Part shown: piece by piece, positions 1 through 9,686 of the stretch
Layout: the number at the start of each line of letters is the position of its first letter
Numbering within the stretch: position 1 is the first letter of the stretch
NCBI GenBank assembly: GCA_051000345.1
Contig: JBPCOJ010000030.1
Location: 1 to 61,056, forward strand
Reading direction: 5' to 3'
Source of the DNA: JBHENC01 sp051000345
GTDB taxonomy: Bacteria; Acidobacteriota; Blastocatellia; Pyrinomonadales; Pyrinomonadaceae
DNA: 61,056 nt
Notes under the pieces: model-generated
What the model was told of the DNA's origin: nothing
Databases searched by the model: none
Seen by the model: the letters and a program-made list of their open reading frames with translations, nothing else
Translations under genes and position numbers: made by a program

Positions 1-1814
1 TTTGTGTCGCGCTCGGCCATCGTCGGCTCGCAATCATTGACACGAGCCGCGCCGGGCATCAGCCAATGCTCTCGGAAGACGAGCGCTACACGCTGACCTT
101 CAACGGCGAAATTTATAACTACATCGAGCTGCGGCGCGAACTCGAAGCGAAGAATCATCGCTTTCGCACCGACACGGACACGGAAGTGTTGCTCGCGGCG
201 TTCGCTGAATGGGGCGCGGCGTGTTTGCCGCGTCTGAACGGCATGTTCGCTTTCGCCGTCTGGGATGCGAAAGAGCAAACGTTGACGCTGGCGCGCGACC
301 GCACGGGCATCAAACCGCTTTACTATGCGCATGTGCCGACTGCTCACGGCGCAGACGCATCTTTTATCTTCGCCTCTGAAATCAAAGCCATTCTCGCGTC
401 CGGTTTGATTGACCGCGCGCTGGACATGGAAGCGCTCAATCAATATCTGACATTCTTGTGGACGCCCGATCCGTTCACGCTTTTTCACGGCATCGAGCAA
501 GTGCCGCCCGCGCACGTCTTAACTTTTCACGACGGGCGCACAACCTTGCGCGAGTGGTGGGATATTTCCTTTGACGAAATCGAAGAAGGGCGCAGCGAGG
601 AATGGTGGCAAGAGCGCACGCTGGAAACGCTCGCGCGCGTCGTCTCTATGGAAATGGTGGCGGATGTTCCGCTCGGTTCGTTTCTGTCGGGCGGCGTTGA
701 CTCGTCCGTGCTTGTCGCATTAATGAAAAAAGCGGGCGGCGGGCGGCGTGTTTCAACTTACACGGTTGGCATCGAAGCAGAAGATTTGCGTTACGATATT
801 GTCATGGATGATGTCGGCTGGGCGCGTCGCGTCGGCAAACTTCTCGATACCGATTATCACGAGATGATGCTCAAAGCGGATGTTACGGAGCTTTTGCCGA
901 AACTCGTTTACCATATGGATGCGCCTGTGACCGATATGGCAATCCCCTGTTATCTCGTGGCGCGTGCGGCGCGCGAGACGTTGACGGTGATGTTGTCGGG
1001 CATGGGCGGCGACGAAGTGTTCGCGGGTTACCCGCGCCAGATGGCAATGAAGATCGCGGGCGCGCTCGACATTGTGCCGCAGATTGTGCGCCGCCCGTTG
1101 ATGCAAATGGCGACTTCCGTTCTGCCCGGCGGATTGCCCGGACGCTTCACCGCGCCGCTTCGTAACGCGAAGAAATTTACGAAAAGCGCCGCCCTTGATT
1201 TCGAGAATCGTTATCTAGGCTACGGCACGTATTTCACGGATGCGGCGAAAGATCGGCTTTACACAAGCGACGCGCGCCGGAGTGTGCAGGGCATGGACGC
1301 CTACCGCGAACACCGCCGTTATTTCTCGCGCGTTCGCCACGCCGCACCGCTCAATCAAATGCTTTACGTTGACTTGAAAACTTTTTTGCCGTGTTTGAAT
1401 CTGACGACGACAGATAAGACTTCGATGGCGGCGAACCTCGAAGTGCGCGTGCCGTATCTCAATCAAGAGCTTTTGGAACTCACGGCGCGGATGCCCGTGA
1501 AGCTGAAAATGCGCGGACTCCAACGCAAATACATTTTGAAGCGCGCCGCCGAAAAGCTTTTGCCGAAGGATGTCGTGTGGCGAAAAAAGGCTGGCTTCGG
1601 CGCGCCGATTCGCTCTTGGCTGCGCGGAGTGCTGCGCCCGATGGTGGAAGATTTGCTTTCGGAAAGTTCGATCAGGCGGCGCGGATTGTTTCGCCCGGAA
1701 GAAGTGCGGCGCGTCATTGACGCAAACCTCTCCGGGCGTGAGGATTACAATTTGCAAGTCTTTCAATTGCTCACGCTGGAGATATGGCATCGCACGTTTA
1801 TCGATGCCGGATAA
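1..1814 (+). CDS. asnB: Asparagine synthetase (glutamine-hydrolysing), 5' partial
   Basis: AsnB-type enzyme that moves amide nitrogen from glutamine to aspartate using ATP, or amidates a sugar acid in polysaccharide loci. The reading frame is open to the left edge: codons from position 3 encode CVALGHRRLAIID and then AGHQPM, typical of the N-terminal glutamine amidotransferase domain, so the ATG at 66 is internal and the catalytic Cys2 lies outside the window. The amidotransferase part continues with FNGEIYNY and RDRTGIKPLYY. The synthetase domain has the ATP pyrophosphatase loop SGGVDSS (687-707) and the later SGMGGDE motif. It sits at the head of a polysaccharide cluster, where AsnB paralogues are common. 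Identity as AsnB family is secure; the true substrate is not visible. Confidence 0.93.
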   Translation, partial: CVALGHRRLAIIDTSRAGHQPMLSEDERYTLTFNGEIYNYIELRRELEAKNHRFRTDTDTEVLLAAFAEWGAACLPRLNGMFAFAVWDAKEQTLTLARDRTGIKPLYYAHVPTAHGADASFIFASEIKAILASGLIDRALDMEALNQYLTFLWTPDPFTLFHGIEQVPPAHVLTFHDGRTTLREWWDISFDEIEEGRSEEWWQERTLETLARVVSMEMVADVPLGSFLSGGVDSSVLVALMKKAGGGRRVSTYTVGIEAEDLRYDIVMDDVGWARRVGKLLDTDYHEMMLKADVTELLPKLVYHMDAPVTDMAIPCYLVARAARETLTVMLSGMGGDEVFAGYPRQMAMKIAGALDIVPQIVRRPLMQMATSVLPGGLPGRFTAPLRNAKKFTKSAALDFENRYLGYGTYFTDAAKDRLYTSDARRSVQGMDAYREHRRYFSRVRHAAPLNQMLYVDLKTFLPCLNLTTTDKTSMAANLEVRVPYLNQELLELTARMPVKLKMRGLQRKYILKRAAEKLLPKDVVWRKKAGFGAPIRSWLRGVLRPMVEDLLSESSIRRRGLFRPEEVRRVIDANLSGREDYNLQVFQLLTLEIWHRTFIDAG

Positions 1815-1891
1815 AGAGCGCGGACGATTGAAGCGCGCCAACATCTTACCTAAAATGTATCTAAACTTGTTTGTTTCTGCTTTGTTAATTC

Positions 1892-2794
1892 ATGTCTGAT
1901 TTTGATTACGAATTGAAGAATCGCGTGCGCGCGTTCTGGCAGGCGCATCCGTGCGGCACGAAGTTCGCCGACGCGGAACCGGGTACGCGCCGCTTTTATG
2001 AACTCGTCGAAGAGCACCGCTACAATAGCGAGTGGCACATTCCGCAGGCGGCAGGCTTTGCCAGCGCACGCGGCTTGCGCGTTTTAGAGATCGGCTGCGG
2101 GCTTGGCACGGACGGCGCGCAGTTTGCCCGCGCGGGAGCCGTTTACACCGGCGTTGATTTAACGGACGCCGCGACTGAGCTGGCGCGCAAGCGATTCGAG
2201 TTGTTCGATTTGGCTGGCGATTTTCGCAGGGCGGACGCGGAGAAGTTAGACTTCGCGGATGAAAGTTTCGATCTGGTTTATTCGCACGGCGTGTTGCATC
2301 ACACGCCGGACACGCGGGCAGCGGTGCGCGAAATTCATCGCGTGCTGCGACCCGGCGGGCGCGCCGTCGTGATGCTTTATCATCGCAATTCTTATAATTA
2401 CCGTGTCAACATTCGCCTTTTCAGGCGGGCGGGCGCGCATCTGCTTAAACACGATGCCGGTTTGCAACTCGTTCATCGCTTGACGGGCGAACCCGTCGAG
2501 TCTTTGCGCGAGCACGCGGCGCTCATCGAGCAAGACGCCGAAAGCTATCTTGCGCCGGGCGAGTTTCTAAGCCAGCACACGGACGGCGCAGGCAATCCGC
2601 TGGCGCGCGTTTACTCTGAACGCGAAGCGCGCGAGTTGTTCAAGGATTTCGCCGCAGTGGAAACCCGCCTGCACTTTTTGAATAAGCGCTGGCTGCCTGT
2701 GATCGGAAACGCCCTGCCGCGTTCTTTGGAAGCGAGACTTGCGGCGCGCATGGGCTGGCATTTGTGGATTTATGCGCGCAAAGGACAAGGCTGA
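1892..2794 (+). CDS. Class I SAM-dependent methyltransferase
   Basis: A 300-residue methyltransferase. The SAM-binding motif I is VLEIGCGLGTDG at residues 64-75, followed by an acidic motif II (VYTGVDLTD) and the post-motif segment DLVYSHGVLHHTPD typical of the Methyltransf_11 / UbiE-like fold. About 110 further residues, rich in basic and aromatic positions, form a C-terminal extension that probably sets the substrate. It follows asnB by 77 bases and precedes polysaccharide genes, so a role in methylating a glycan or a lipid-linked intermediate is plausible but inferred. No clear Shine-Dalgarno sequence precedes the ATG. Fold assignment is firm, substrate unknown. Confidence 0.85.
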   Translation: MSDFDYELKNRVRAFWQAHPCGTKFADAEPGTRRFYELVEEHRYNSEWHIPQAAGFASARGLRVLEIGCGLGTDGAQFARAGAVYTGVDLTDAATELARKRFELFDLAGDFRRADAEKLDFADESFDLVYSHGVLHHTPDTRAAVREIHRVLRPGGRAVVMLYHRNSYNYRVNIRLFRRAGAHLLKHDAGLQLVHRLTGEPVESLREHAALIEQDAESYLAPGEFLSQHTDGAGNPLARVYSEREARELFKDFAAVETRLHFLNKRWLPVIGNALPRSLEARLAARMGWHLWIYARKGQG

Positions 2795-2875
2795 AGAATC
2801 AATTTGAAGCAGCAACGAGCGCAGTCGAACGCGCGTTGCAACATAGTATTCAGTGAAGCCTATTTGCCTTCGTGT

Positions 2876-4054
2876 TTAAGCGGCGCTCGTAATGTCTTTG
2901 TACAAATTATTCAATCGGGCGATATGCGTGTCAATGCCGAATTCCTGCAACGCCCATTTTTTTGCTTTTGCTCCAAGCTCTCTGCGCGCTGACTCGTCCT
3001 TGATGAGTTGTAAAAGTTTTTGCGCCAGATCATCCGCATCCTGCACGCGAAAAGTGCGCGCGTAAATTCCCGCGCCGGACACTTCGATGAGCGGCGGAAT
3101 ATCGGAAACGACGACGGGAAGCCCCATCATCATCGCTTCGACGACGGCGATTCCGAACGTATCTTCAAGCGATGAAAAACAAAAGATGTCGAGCGAGGCA
3201 AGCACGTCCGCAACGTCAGAGCGCTTGCCGAGGAAATGAACGCGATCATCAATGCCTTGTTCGCGGCAATAATTTACACAATCATCGAAGAGTTCCGGCG
3301 CTGTGCCGGAGCGCCCGCCGACAAACGCAAAGTGAGCGTGCGGCGCGCTGGCGAACACCTGCGGCAAAGCTTTGCAAATCGTCAGTTGATCCTTTTTGAC
3401 GATGGGGTAAAAATTGCCGGTCATGCCCAACAACAAATCGCTGTCGCTCAAATCGAGTTCGGCGCGCAAAGGGCGGCGACGGTTCGCCGCATCCAGCCGC
3501 TTCGCATCGACGCCGTTATGTATGACGCGAAAGTTTTTCTTCACATTAAATTTTTCTGCTTCTTCAAGGCGCGCGAGATAGCCTTTGCTGACGCTGATGT
3601 TACCGTCCATGCGCGGAACGAGAAAGTTCAGCGCCATTCTATTTCGCGTGTCGAAAGCGCCGCCATGAAAACTGAGCACGCGTTTGACTCCTGTGCCGAG
3701 CGTCGCAAGGTAAGCAGGCAGAGCTTCGACAGCCTGATGGCTATGCACAATCTGAATGCGCCGCTCTCGAATGATTTTGCGAAGCTGGGCGATGAGTTTC
3801 AAATCGAGCGGTGAGCGGCGCGGCAAGCTTATAAAGTCCACGCCGGATGCGCGAAAATCCTTTTCCAAATCTCCGCCGCCGGTGGCGACGAGCGTTAGTT
3901 TTAGATTATTCGCCGAAGCATTGCGGCAAACATCCAGCATCAGCATCTGTGCTCCGCCGCGCGCAAGAGTATCGAGCACATGCAGAACTCTCGGCGGCGG
4001 ATGCGAGTCGATTTCGCTTGATGGATAGACCACTTTGGTTTTGATTACAGGCAA
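2876..4054 (-). CDS. Glycosyltransferase, GT4 family
   Basis: A 392-residue GT-B fold glycosyltransferase. The N-terminal half contains VLHVLDTLARGGAQ, the usual first strand and glycine-rich loop of GT4 enzymes, then HSHQAVEALPAYLA. The C-terminal half has the nucleotide-sugar region: VKKDQLTICKALP, FVGGRSG, and the E-x7-E type segment SSLEDTFGIAVVEAMMMGLPVVVSD. It is on the opposite strand to most of the cluster, convergent with the methyltransferase and divergent from the next GT2 gene. Likely adds a sugar to the exported glycan on the cytoplasmic side. Donor and acceptor cannot be read from sequence. Confidence 0.87.
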   Translation of the reverse strand: MPVIKTKVVYPSSEIDSHPPPRVLHVLDTLARGGAQMLMLDVCRNASANNLKLTLVATGGGDLEKDFRASGVDFISLPRRSPLDLKLIAQLRKIIRERRIQIVHSHQAVEALPAYLATLGTGVKRVLSFHGGAFDTRNRMALNFLVPRMDGNISVSKGYLARLEEAEKFNVKKNFRVIHNGVDAKRLDAANRRRPLRAELDLSDSDLLLGMTGNFYPIVKKDQLTICKALPQVFASAPHAHFAFVGGRSGTAPELFDDCVNYCREQGIDDRVHFLGKRSDVADVLASLDIFCFSSLEDTFGIAVVEAMMMGLPVVVSDIPPLIEVSGAGIYARTFRVQDADDLAQKLLQLIKDESARRELGAKAKKWALQEFGIDTHIARLNNLYKDITSAA

Positions 4055-4185
4055 ATTATAAAACGCAGGACGGCGCAGCGGCGATCAATAGAGCGCCTAT
4101 AATATATACTAGACGAGCGTGCTTGCGTTGTCCTGTGCATTTCAAACTCGTCGGGTCTTTCGCGCGCATTGCTCCATGTCAAAGC

Positions 4186-5154
4186 ATGAATCCGCCAAAC
4201 AACCAATCGAGCGCTTCGGTTTCAGTCGTCGTGCCGTCGTATAATCACGCGCCGTTCATCGAAAAGACTTTGCGCTCCGTTCTTAATCAAACGCAGAGAC
4301 CGCTGGAGTTGATCGTAATCGACGACGGCTCGCGCGACGATTCGCCGCAGATTATCGAGCGCATGTTGAAGAATTGCGCGATGCGCTGCGAACTGATTGT
4401 GCGCGGCAACAAGGGCTTGTGCGCGACTTTGAACGAAGGGCTGGCGCGCACGAAAGGCGATTTCTTTGCTTACTTAAGTTCGGACGATGTGTGGCTTCCG
4501 ACCTTTCTCGAAGCCCGCCTGAAACTGCTCGAAACTCGTCCGGCTGCTGTGCTTGCTTACGGCAACGCATATTCGATTGACGAATTGAACAACGTGCTCG
4601 ACTGCACATGCGATTGGGCATCATATACAGATGGCAACGCGCAGGAAGGGCTTTTTGCGCGCGGCCTTGCGCCGATGAGTCCGACGGTTGTGTATCGCCG
4701 CGCGGCACTTGAGCGCTACGGATGGAACGAAGCATCGAAGCTGGAGGATTACGAGCTTTATTTGCGCTTGAGCGCGGACGGTGAATTCGCCTTCGATCCG
4801 CAAGTTTTGTCGGCGTGGCGCGTGCATTCCTATAACACGAGCCGCGATCTGGAGTTTATGGCGACTGAATGGCTTGCGGCGCAAAGCCGCGTCGGAACTC
4901 AAATCGGCCTTGATTCGCGGCGGCTTGCCGCATTGCAAACATCACTCAAATGGAAATGCGCGGAGGATTTTATGCGCGCCGGGCAAAAGCGTCGCGCGCT
5001 TGATCTTGTGTTGCATAACATGCGCGGCACTCCGTCCGGCGCTTCCCTCGCGCGCCTGCTCGCGGGCTTATTGATCCCGCACTCGATCAGGCAGCGGCGC
5101 AGACTTATCATGCAGCAGCAAGCGCGCAAGCGTTACGAGCATGTCAGAATTTGA
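4186..5154 (+). CDS. Glycosyltransferase, GT2 family
   Basis: A 322-residue GT-A fold enzyme. It begins with the family hallmark VSVVVPSYNHAPFIEKTL, then LIVIDDGSRDDS and the metal-binding SSDDVW (DxD-like) motif; an acidic LEDYELYLRL segment near residue 185 matches the catalytic base region of GT2 enzymes. I chose the ATG at 4186 because the open frame upstream (from a TTG at 4123) adds 21 residues that do not fit the family start. It is the first rightward gene of the main glycosyltransferase run. Donor sugar is unknown. Confidence 0.87.
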   Translation: MNPPNNQSSASVSVVVPSYNHAPFIEKTLRSVLNQTQRPLELIVIDDGSRDDSPQIIERMLKNCAMRCELIVRGNKGLCATLNEGLARTKGDFFAYLSSDDVWLPTFLEARLKLLETRPAAVLAYGNAYSIDELNNVLDCTCDWASYTDGNAQEGLFARGLAPMSPTVVYRRAALERYGWNEASKLEDYELYLRLSADGEFAFDPQVLSAWRVHSYNTSRDLEFMATEWLAAQSRVGTQIGLDSRRLAALQTSLKWKCAEDFMRAGQKRRALDLVLHNMRGTPSGASLARLLAGLLIPHSIRQRRRLIMQQQARKRYEHVRI

Positions 5155-5249
5155 CGCATAAATATTTTGGCATCCGAAGCCGGACTGGAAATTTACAGCA
5201 TGATTTATGTTCCCTTGCCGCTTCTGCCCTGTTGCTGAAAACCTCTCGC

Positions 5250-5279
5250 TTGACGCACTCCTTTCCCGACGCTTAGACT
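5250..5279 (+). promoter_or_regulatory. Candidate sigma-70 promoter upstream of the ABC exporter genes
   Basis: In the 241-base spacer before the ABC permease there is TTGACG at 5250-5255 and TAGACT at 5274-5279, separated by 18 bases. This agrees reasonably with -35 and -10 consensus and would give a leader of about 110 bases. No other obvious element was seen in this spacer. Prediction from pattern only. Confidence 0.35.
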
Positions 5280-5395
5280 AAAATGTTAAGTGGGAGCTGG
5301 AATTTTCATCACGCCGACGTAAGCGAGCATCAGGAGTCGCTGCCAATTTCCGCGCTGCGTGTTGTCTTCAAACTCGGCAGAGAAGATAAATTTGG

Positions 5396-6328
5396 ATGGA
5401 CGTAACCGACATCAATGATAAAGAAGCGCCCGCGCGTGAATCGCAAATACAGCGCGGCGTTGCGACGGCGATAAATGGTTCATCCGGCGCGGGCGTTCCC
5501 GCTTCGCTCTACGAATACACAGTGACGATTGAAGCGTCGGGGTCTTGGGCGGCGCTTGATTTGAAGGAAGTGTGGGCGTACCGCGAGTTGCTTTTTTTTC
5601 TGACGTGGCGCGATGTTAAAGTGCGATACAAACAAACGCTTTTGGGCGCGGCGTGGGCGATATTGCAACCGCTTTTTACGATGCTCATCTTTTCGCTTTT
5701 TTTCGGCAAGCTGGCGGGCATCAAATCCGACGATATTCCGTATCCGCTTTTCGCTTACGCCGGACTCTTGCCGTGGACGTTTTTTTCCAACGCCGTCACC
5801 AACAGCGGCAATAGTTTAGTCGGCAGCGCCAATCTCATCACTAAGGTTTATTTCCCGCGCATCATCGTTCCGGCGGCGGCAGTCTGTGCCGGACTCGTCG
5901 ATCTCGCCATCGCGTTTCTGATTCTGATCGCGTTGATGATTTATTACAGCGTCGCTCTTTCGTGGAGTTGGCTGTTGTTGCCGTTTTTCATCTTGCTTGT
6001 GACCTTGCTGGCAACCGGCGCGGGGCTATGGCTCTCCGCCTTGAACGTCAAGTACAGGGACATACGCTATGCGCTGCCTTTTTTGATTCAACTTTGGATG
6101 TTCGCCTCGCCCGTTATTTATCCTTCGAGCATCGTGCCGGACAAATGGCGCTGGGCACTGTGGCTCAATCCGCTGACGGGCATCATCGAAGGCTTTCGCG
6201 CGGCGCTGTTCAATCGAAAGCTCGACATGGCGGCGATTGCCGTTGCCGCCGTGCTGACCTTCGCGTTGCTTATCTGCGCGGCTTATGCTTTTCGTCGCAC
6301 CGAAGACGGCTTCGCGGACATCATCTGA
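5396..6328 (+). CDS. ABC-2 type polysaccharide export permease (Wzm-like)
   Basis: Integral membrane subunit of a polysaccharide ABC exporter, 310 residues. After a 60-residue cytoplasmic N-terminus it has the ABC2_membrane signature: WRDVKVRYKQTLLGAAWAIL (amphipathic interface helix), then about six hydrophobic segments (TMLIFSLFFGKLAG, a long VDLAIAFLILIALMIYYSVA stretch, LLLPFFILLVTLLATGAGL) and the late motif FASPVIYPSSIVP. The ATPase gene begins 7 bases after its stop, so the two are one translational unit. It would move a lipid-linked O-antigen- or capsule-like glycan across the inner membrane. Confidence 0.92.
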   Translation: MDVTDINDKEAPARESQIQRGVATAINGSSGAGVPASLYEYTVTIEASGSWAALDLKEVWAYRELLFFLTWRDVKVRYKQTLLGAAWAILQPLFTMLIFSLFFGKLAGIKSDDIPYPLFAYAGLLPWTFFSNAVTNSGNSLVGSANLITKVYFPRIIVPAAAVCAGLVDLAIAFLILIALMIYYSVALSWSWLLLPFFILLVTLLATGAGLWLSALNVKYRDIRYALPFLIQLWMFASPVIYPSSIVPDKWRWALWLNPLTGIIEGFRAALFNRKLDMAAIAVAAVLTFALLICAAYAFRRTEDGFADII

Positions 6329-6335
6329 AACGCGC

Positions 6336-7583
6336 ATGGAACCCATCATCACAGTCGAGCATTTGAGCAAGCGTTACCAGATCGGCGCACGCCTGAAATC
6401 CTACGCGACGCTGCGCGAAACGATTGCCGGAACCGCGCGCGCCTCGCTCAAAAAGCTGCGCGGCGACAACGCATCGAGCAAAACGAACGAAACGTTGTGG
6501 GCGCTTCGTGACGTAAGCTTTGAAGTGAATGCGGGCGAAGTCGTGGGCATTGTCGGGCGCAACGGCGCGGGCAAATCGACTTTGCTCAAGATTCTTTCGC
6601 GCATCACTAAACCGACTGTCGGGCGCGTCGTGCTGCACGGGCGCGTCGGCAGCCTTCTGGAAGTCGGCACGGGCTTTCACCCGGAATTGACCGGGCGCGA
6701 AAACATTTTTTTGAACGGCACGATTCTCGGCATGAGCAAGTTCGAGATCGACAAAAAATTCGATGAGATTGTCGAGTTTGCCGAAATAGAAAAATTTCTC
6801 AACACGCCCGTCAAACGCTATTCGAGCGGCATGTACATGCGTCTGGCGTTCTCCGTCGCAGCGCATCTGCACCCGGAAATTCTCGTGGTCGATGAAGTGC
6901 TCGCCGTCGGCGACGCGCAGTTTCAAAAAAAGTGTCTGGGGAAAATGGGCAACGCCGCGCGCGAAGGCCGCACTGTAATCTTCGTCAGCCACAATATGGA
7001 TGCCGTGCGCAAGCTTTGCACTCGCGGCGTGCTGCTCGAACAAGGCGGCGTGGAAATGATCGGCGATGCCGACGCCGTGATAAGAAAATATCTGGACGGC
7101 GGCACAGACGTGCGCTCTGCGTATACGATTCCGCCGCCCGACGCGCAGGAAAACGCGCCCGGCTATGCGTATAAACTCGTAGTCGAAAACGGAAACGGCG
7201 AACCGACTGTTTCGATAGCCGTAGGGCAAGCTTGGCAGGTGCGCGTTCATTTCAGAATCACGCGACGGACGGAACACTTTATCATCGCGCTCGGACTTCG
7301 CAGCAGCCGCGACGGAATTCCGCTTCGGACGAGTTGGAGCGTGCCGCAGACAATCGAGCCGGGCGACTATGAGGTCATCTTCCGCGAGACGAAAATCATG
7401 TTAGGCTCCGGTCAGTACGGATTGGTCGTAGGGCTTTCCACGCACGAACGCACATTCCATTACAACGACGAAGCGGGAATTCTCGATATTGCGGAGTACA
7501 GCGACATACCGAATCTGGTGAAAACATCGCACGTCGGATTCCTGCTTAATCCGTTCGATATATCCATTCAAAAATCGGAATAA
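6336..7583 (+). CDS. Polysaccharide ABC exporter ATPase with Wzt-type C-terminal domain
   Basis: A 415-residue ATPase partner of the preceding permease. Walker A is GRNGAGKST at residues 74-82, the signature loop is YSSGMYMRLAFS, Walker B is ILVVDEVLAVGD, and the switch histidine is in FVSHNMD. After about residue 240 there is a beta-rich domain of roughly 150 residues (VRVHFRITRRTEHFI, then SGQYGLVVGLS) that matches the Wzt carbohydrate-binding domain, which recognises the finished glycan end before export. The start at 6336 is chosen because the family begins with ITVEHLSKRY; a longer frame from 6285 would overlap the permease. Confidence 0.93.
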   Translation: MEPIITVEHLSKRYQIGARLKSYATLRETIAGTARASLKKLRGDNASSKTNETLWALRDVSFEVNAGEVVGIVGRNGAGKSTLLKILSRITKPTVGRVVLHGRVGSLLEVGTGFHPELTGRENIFLNGTILGMSKFEIDKKFDEIVEFAEIEKFLNTPVKRYSSGMYMRLAFSVAAHLHPEILVVDEVLAVGDAQFQKKCLGKMGNAAREGRTVIFVSHNMDAVRKLCTRGVLLEQGGVEMIGDADAVIRKYLDGGTDVRSAYTIPPPDAQENAPGYAYKLVVENGNGEPTVSIAVGQAWQVRVHFRITRRTEHFIIALGLRSSRDGIPLRTSWSVPQTIEPGDYEVIFRETKIMLGSGQYGLVVGLSTHERTFHYNDEAGILDIAEYSDIPNLVKTSHVGFLLNPFDISIQKSE

Positions 7584-7651
7584 GTAATAACAAAGTCGTC
7601 GCCGCATAAAGCGAAAACAGAGCGCGTCGATTTACTTAAGGCATCGTATTT

Positions 7652-8494
7652 ATGAAGGCCGGAGTATCCGTTATCATCCCTGCTTGGAACGCCGCCGCAA
7701 CCATCGGGGAGACGATTCAGAGCGCCTTGAACCAAACACACGCGCCGCTCGAAGTGCTCGTTTGCGACGACGGTTCGAGCGACAACACAAGAGAAATAAT
7801 CGAAGCCGTCAATGATTCGAGAGTACGCTGGATTGACGGCGGCAGAAGAAGCGGCAGGCCAGCCGTGCCGAGAAATCGCGGCATCGCGCAAAGCACGGGC
7901 GAATGGATTGCCATGCTGGACAGCGACGATCAGTGGCTGCCGGAAAAATTAGCCGCGCAGTTAGCTCTCGCTGAAAAACTCGATTGCCGCGCCGTCTCCA
8001 CCAACGCGGTTAGATTCGTGCCTGCGAAGGGCGCGGCGGGCAATCTGCTGTCATGGAGCAAAGAGCGCATCACATTCAATGATCTTTTGGACATCAATCA
8101 AGTCGTGTGCAGTTCGGCGTTGATTCATCGCTCTGTATTCAAACTCGCGCGCGGCTTTCCCGAAGCGCCCGGCTTAAAGTCGATTGAGGATTATGCCTGC
8201 TGGCTGCGCGCTGCGACTCAAACGGACTTCGCTTATCTCGCCGAGCCGTTGGTAATTTACAGGGATGATCCCGTCAATAGCGTGCGAAGCGCAGATGTTA
8301 CTTTATTGAGCCAGCGCCGACTCGCCTTCACAGATTTTCTGGAATGGACAACCGCGCAACAGCAATCGGATAAAGCAGTCGAAGGTTTTGCGCGGCAAGT
8401 AAAAAGAGAACTTCAGCGAGATTACTGGCGCAGACAGGCGGGCAACGTTCGCCGCATCAAACAAAAAATCAAAAGTCTCGCCGCCTTCAAATAA
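7652..8494 (+). CDS. Glycosyltransferase, GT2 family
   Basis: A 280-residue GT-A enzyme starting MKAGVSVIIPAWNAAATIGE, then EVLVCDDGSSDNT and the LDSDDQW metal/donor motif around residue 90. The acceptor-side segment contains SIEDYACWLRAATQ, the equivalent of the ED catalytic region. It lies 68 bases after the exporter ATPase and 13 bases before the next glycosyltransferase, so it is probably part of the same transcript. Specificity is unknown. Confidence 0.87.
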   Translation: MKAGVSVIIPAWNAAATIGETIQSALNQTHAPLEVLVCDDGSSDNTREIIEAVNDSRVRWIDGGRRSGRPAVPRNRGIAQSTGEWIAMLDSDDQWLPEKLAAQLALAEKLDCRAVSTNAVRFVPAKGAAGNLLSWSKERITFNDLLDINQVVCSSALIHRSVFKLARGFPEAPGLKSIEDYACWLRAATQTDFAYLAEPLVIYRDDPVNSVRSADVTLLSQRRLAFTDFLEWTTAQQQSDKAVEGFARQVKRELQRDYWRRQAGNVRRIKQKIKSLAAFK

Positions 8495-8507
8495 ACATTC
8501 TCCACCA

Positions 8508-9686
8508 ATGAAGATTCTTCATACAGTCGAGTTTTATCATCCGTCCGTCGGCGGAACGCAGGAAGTCGTCAAGCAGATTTCCGAGCGGCTGGTGAAGTCA
8601 GGGCATGATGTGACAATCGCAACCACACAATTGCCCGAACGAAACGCGCGCGACTTAAACGGCGTCCGCATTGAAGAGTTCGAGGTGTCCGGCAATGCCG
8701 TGAGAGGCTTGCTTGGTGAAACGAAAAAATACGAGCGATTTCTCGTCGAATCGAATTTCGATGTCGTGACGAACTTCGCCGCGCAGCAGTGGGCGACTGA
8801 CGTGATGCTGCCGTTGCTCGATTGCATCGAAGCGAAAAAGGTTTTCGTGCCGACGGGATTTTCAGGGCTTTATTTGCCAGCCTATAAAGAATATTTCGAG
8901 GCGATGAAAGCGTGGATGCGGAAATACGACATGAACGTGTTTCTCTCCGATGATTACCGCGACATTAATTTCGCGCGCGAGTGCGGATTAAAAAACTTCA
9001 CCGTTATTCCAAACGGCGCGTCCGAAGAGGAGTTCAACGCAAACACTCCGCACGCGGATATTCGTCGCCAAATGGGAATCGCAAAAGATTGCTTTTTGAT
9101 TTTGCACGTCGGCTCGCACACGGGAGCAAAAGGCCACGCCGAAGCAATTGAAATTTTCCGGCGCGCGCGAATCGAGAATGCCGCGTTGTTGATCGTCGGA
9201 AACGATTTCGGCGACGGTTGCGCGGGACGCTGCGCGATTAAAATGAAGTTGTTCAAGTTGTCGCCGAAAAGATTGCTCGACGATAAAACACTGATCGTCG
9301 CGTCGTTATCACGAAAAGACACGATTGCCGCTTATCTGGCGGCGGATTGTTTTCTATTTCCGTCGAACGTCGAATGCTCACCGCTCGTGTTGTTCGAGTG
9401 CATGGCCTCGAAGACTCCATTTCTGACGGCAGATGTCGGCAACGCTGCGGAAATCATCGAATGGTCTAAAGCCGGACGATTGCTGCCGACGCAAAAGGAT
9501 TCTAAAGGCAATAGCAAAGCGGAAATAAAATCATCTGCCGCAATGCTGACCGACATCTATAATCGCCCGGATGAAAGAGAAGCGATGCAGCATTCCGGTT
9601 ATGAAGAATGGTCGAAGCGCTTTACATGGGCGCGCATCGCACAGAGTTACGAAGAGATGTACAGGAGTTTGTTATTACCTCGATGA
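8508..9686 (+). CDS. Glycosyltransferase, GT4 family
   Basis: A 392-residue GT-B enzyme. It opens MKILHTVEFYHPSVGGTQEV, a typical GT4 first strand and loop, and has the second-domain pieces VIPNGASEEEFN, LILHVGSHTGAKGHAEAI and FLFPSNVECSPLVLFECMAS (donor-binding EX7E-type region). The last codon overlaps the first ATG of the next gene in an ATGA arrangement, which indicates translational coupling. Likely cytoplasmic, building the glycan exported by the Wzm/Wzt pair. Confidence 0.88.
   Translation: MKILHTVEFYHPSVGGTQEVVKQISERLVKSGHDVTIATTQLPERNARDLNGVRIEEFEVSGNAVRGLLGETKKYERFLVESNFDVVTNFAAQQWATDVMLPLLDCIEAKKVFVPTGFSGLYLPAYKEYFEAMKAWMRKYDMNVFLSDDYRDINFARECGLKNFTVIPNGASEEEFNANTPHADIRRQMGIAKDCFLILHVGSHTGAKGHAEAIEIFRRARIENAALLIVGNDFGDGCAGRCAIKMKLFKLSPKRLLDDKTLIVASLSRKDTIAAYLAADCFLFPSNVECSPLVLFECMASKTPFLTADVGNAAEIIEWSKAGRLLPTQKDSKGNSKAEIKSSAAMLTDIYNRPDEREAMQHSGYEEWSKRFTWARIAQSYEEMYRSLLLPR

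Noticed and set aside
3236..3814. Open frame on the plus strand inside the GT4 gene
   Set aside because: It is a shadow of the minus-strand gene, which has all family motifs; no SD or family pattern on the plus strand.
4098..4103. TATAAT as a promoter for the GT2 gene at 4186
   Set aside because: No acceptable -35 at 15-19 bases upstream; kept out as a feature.
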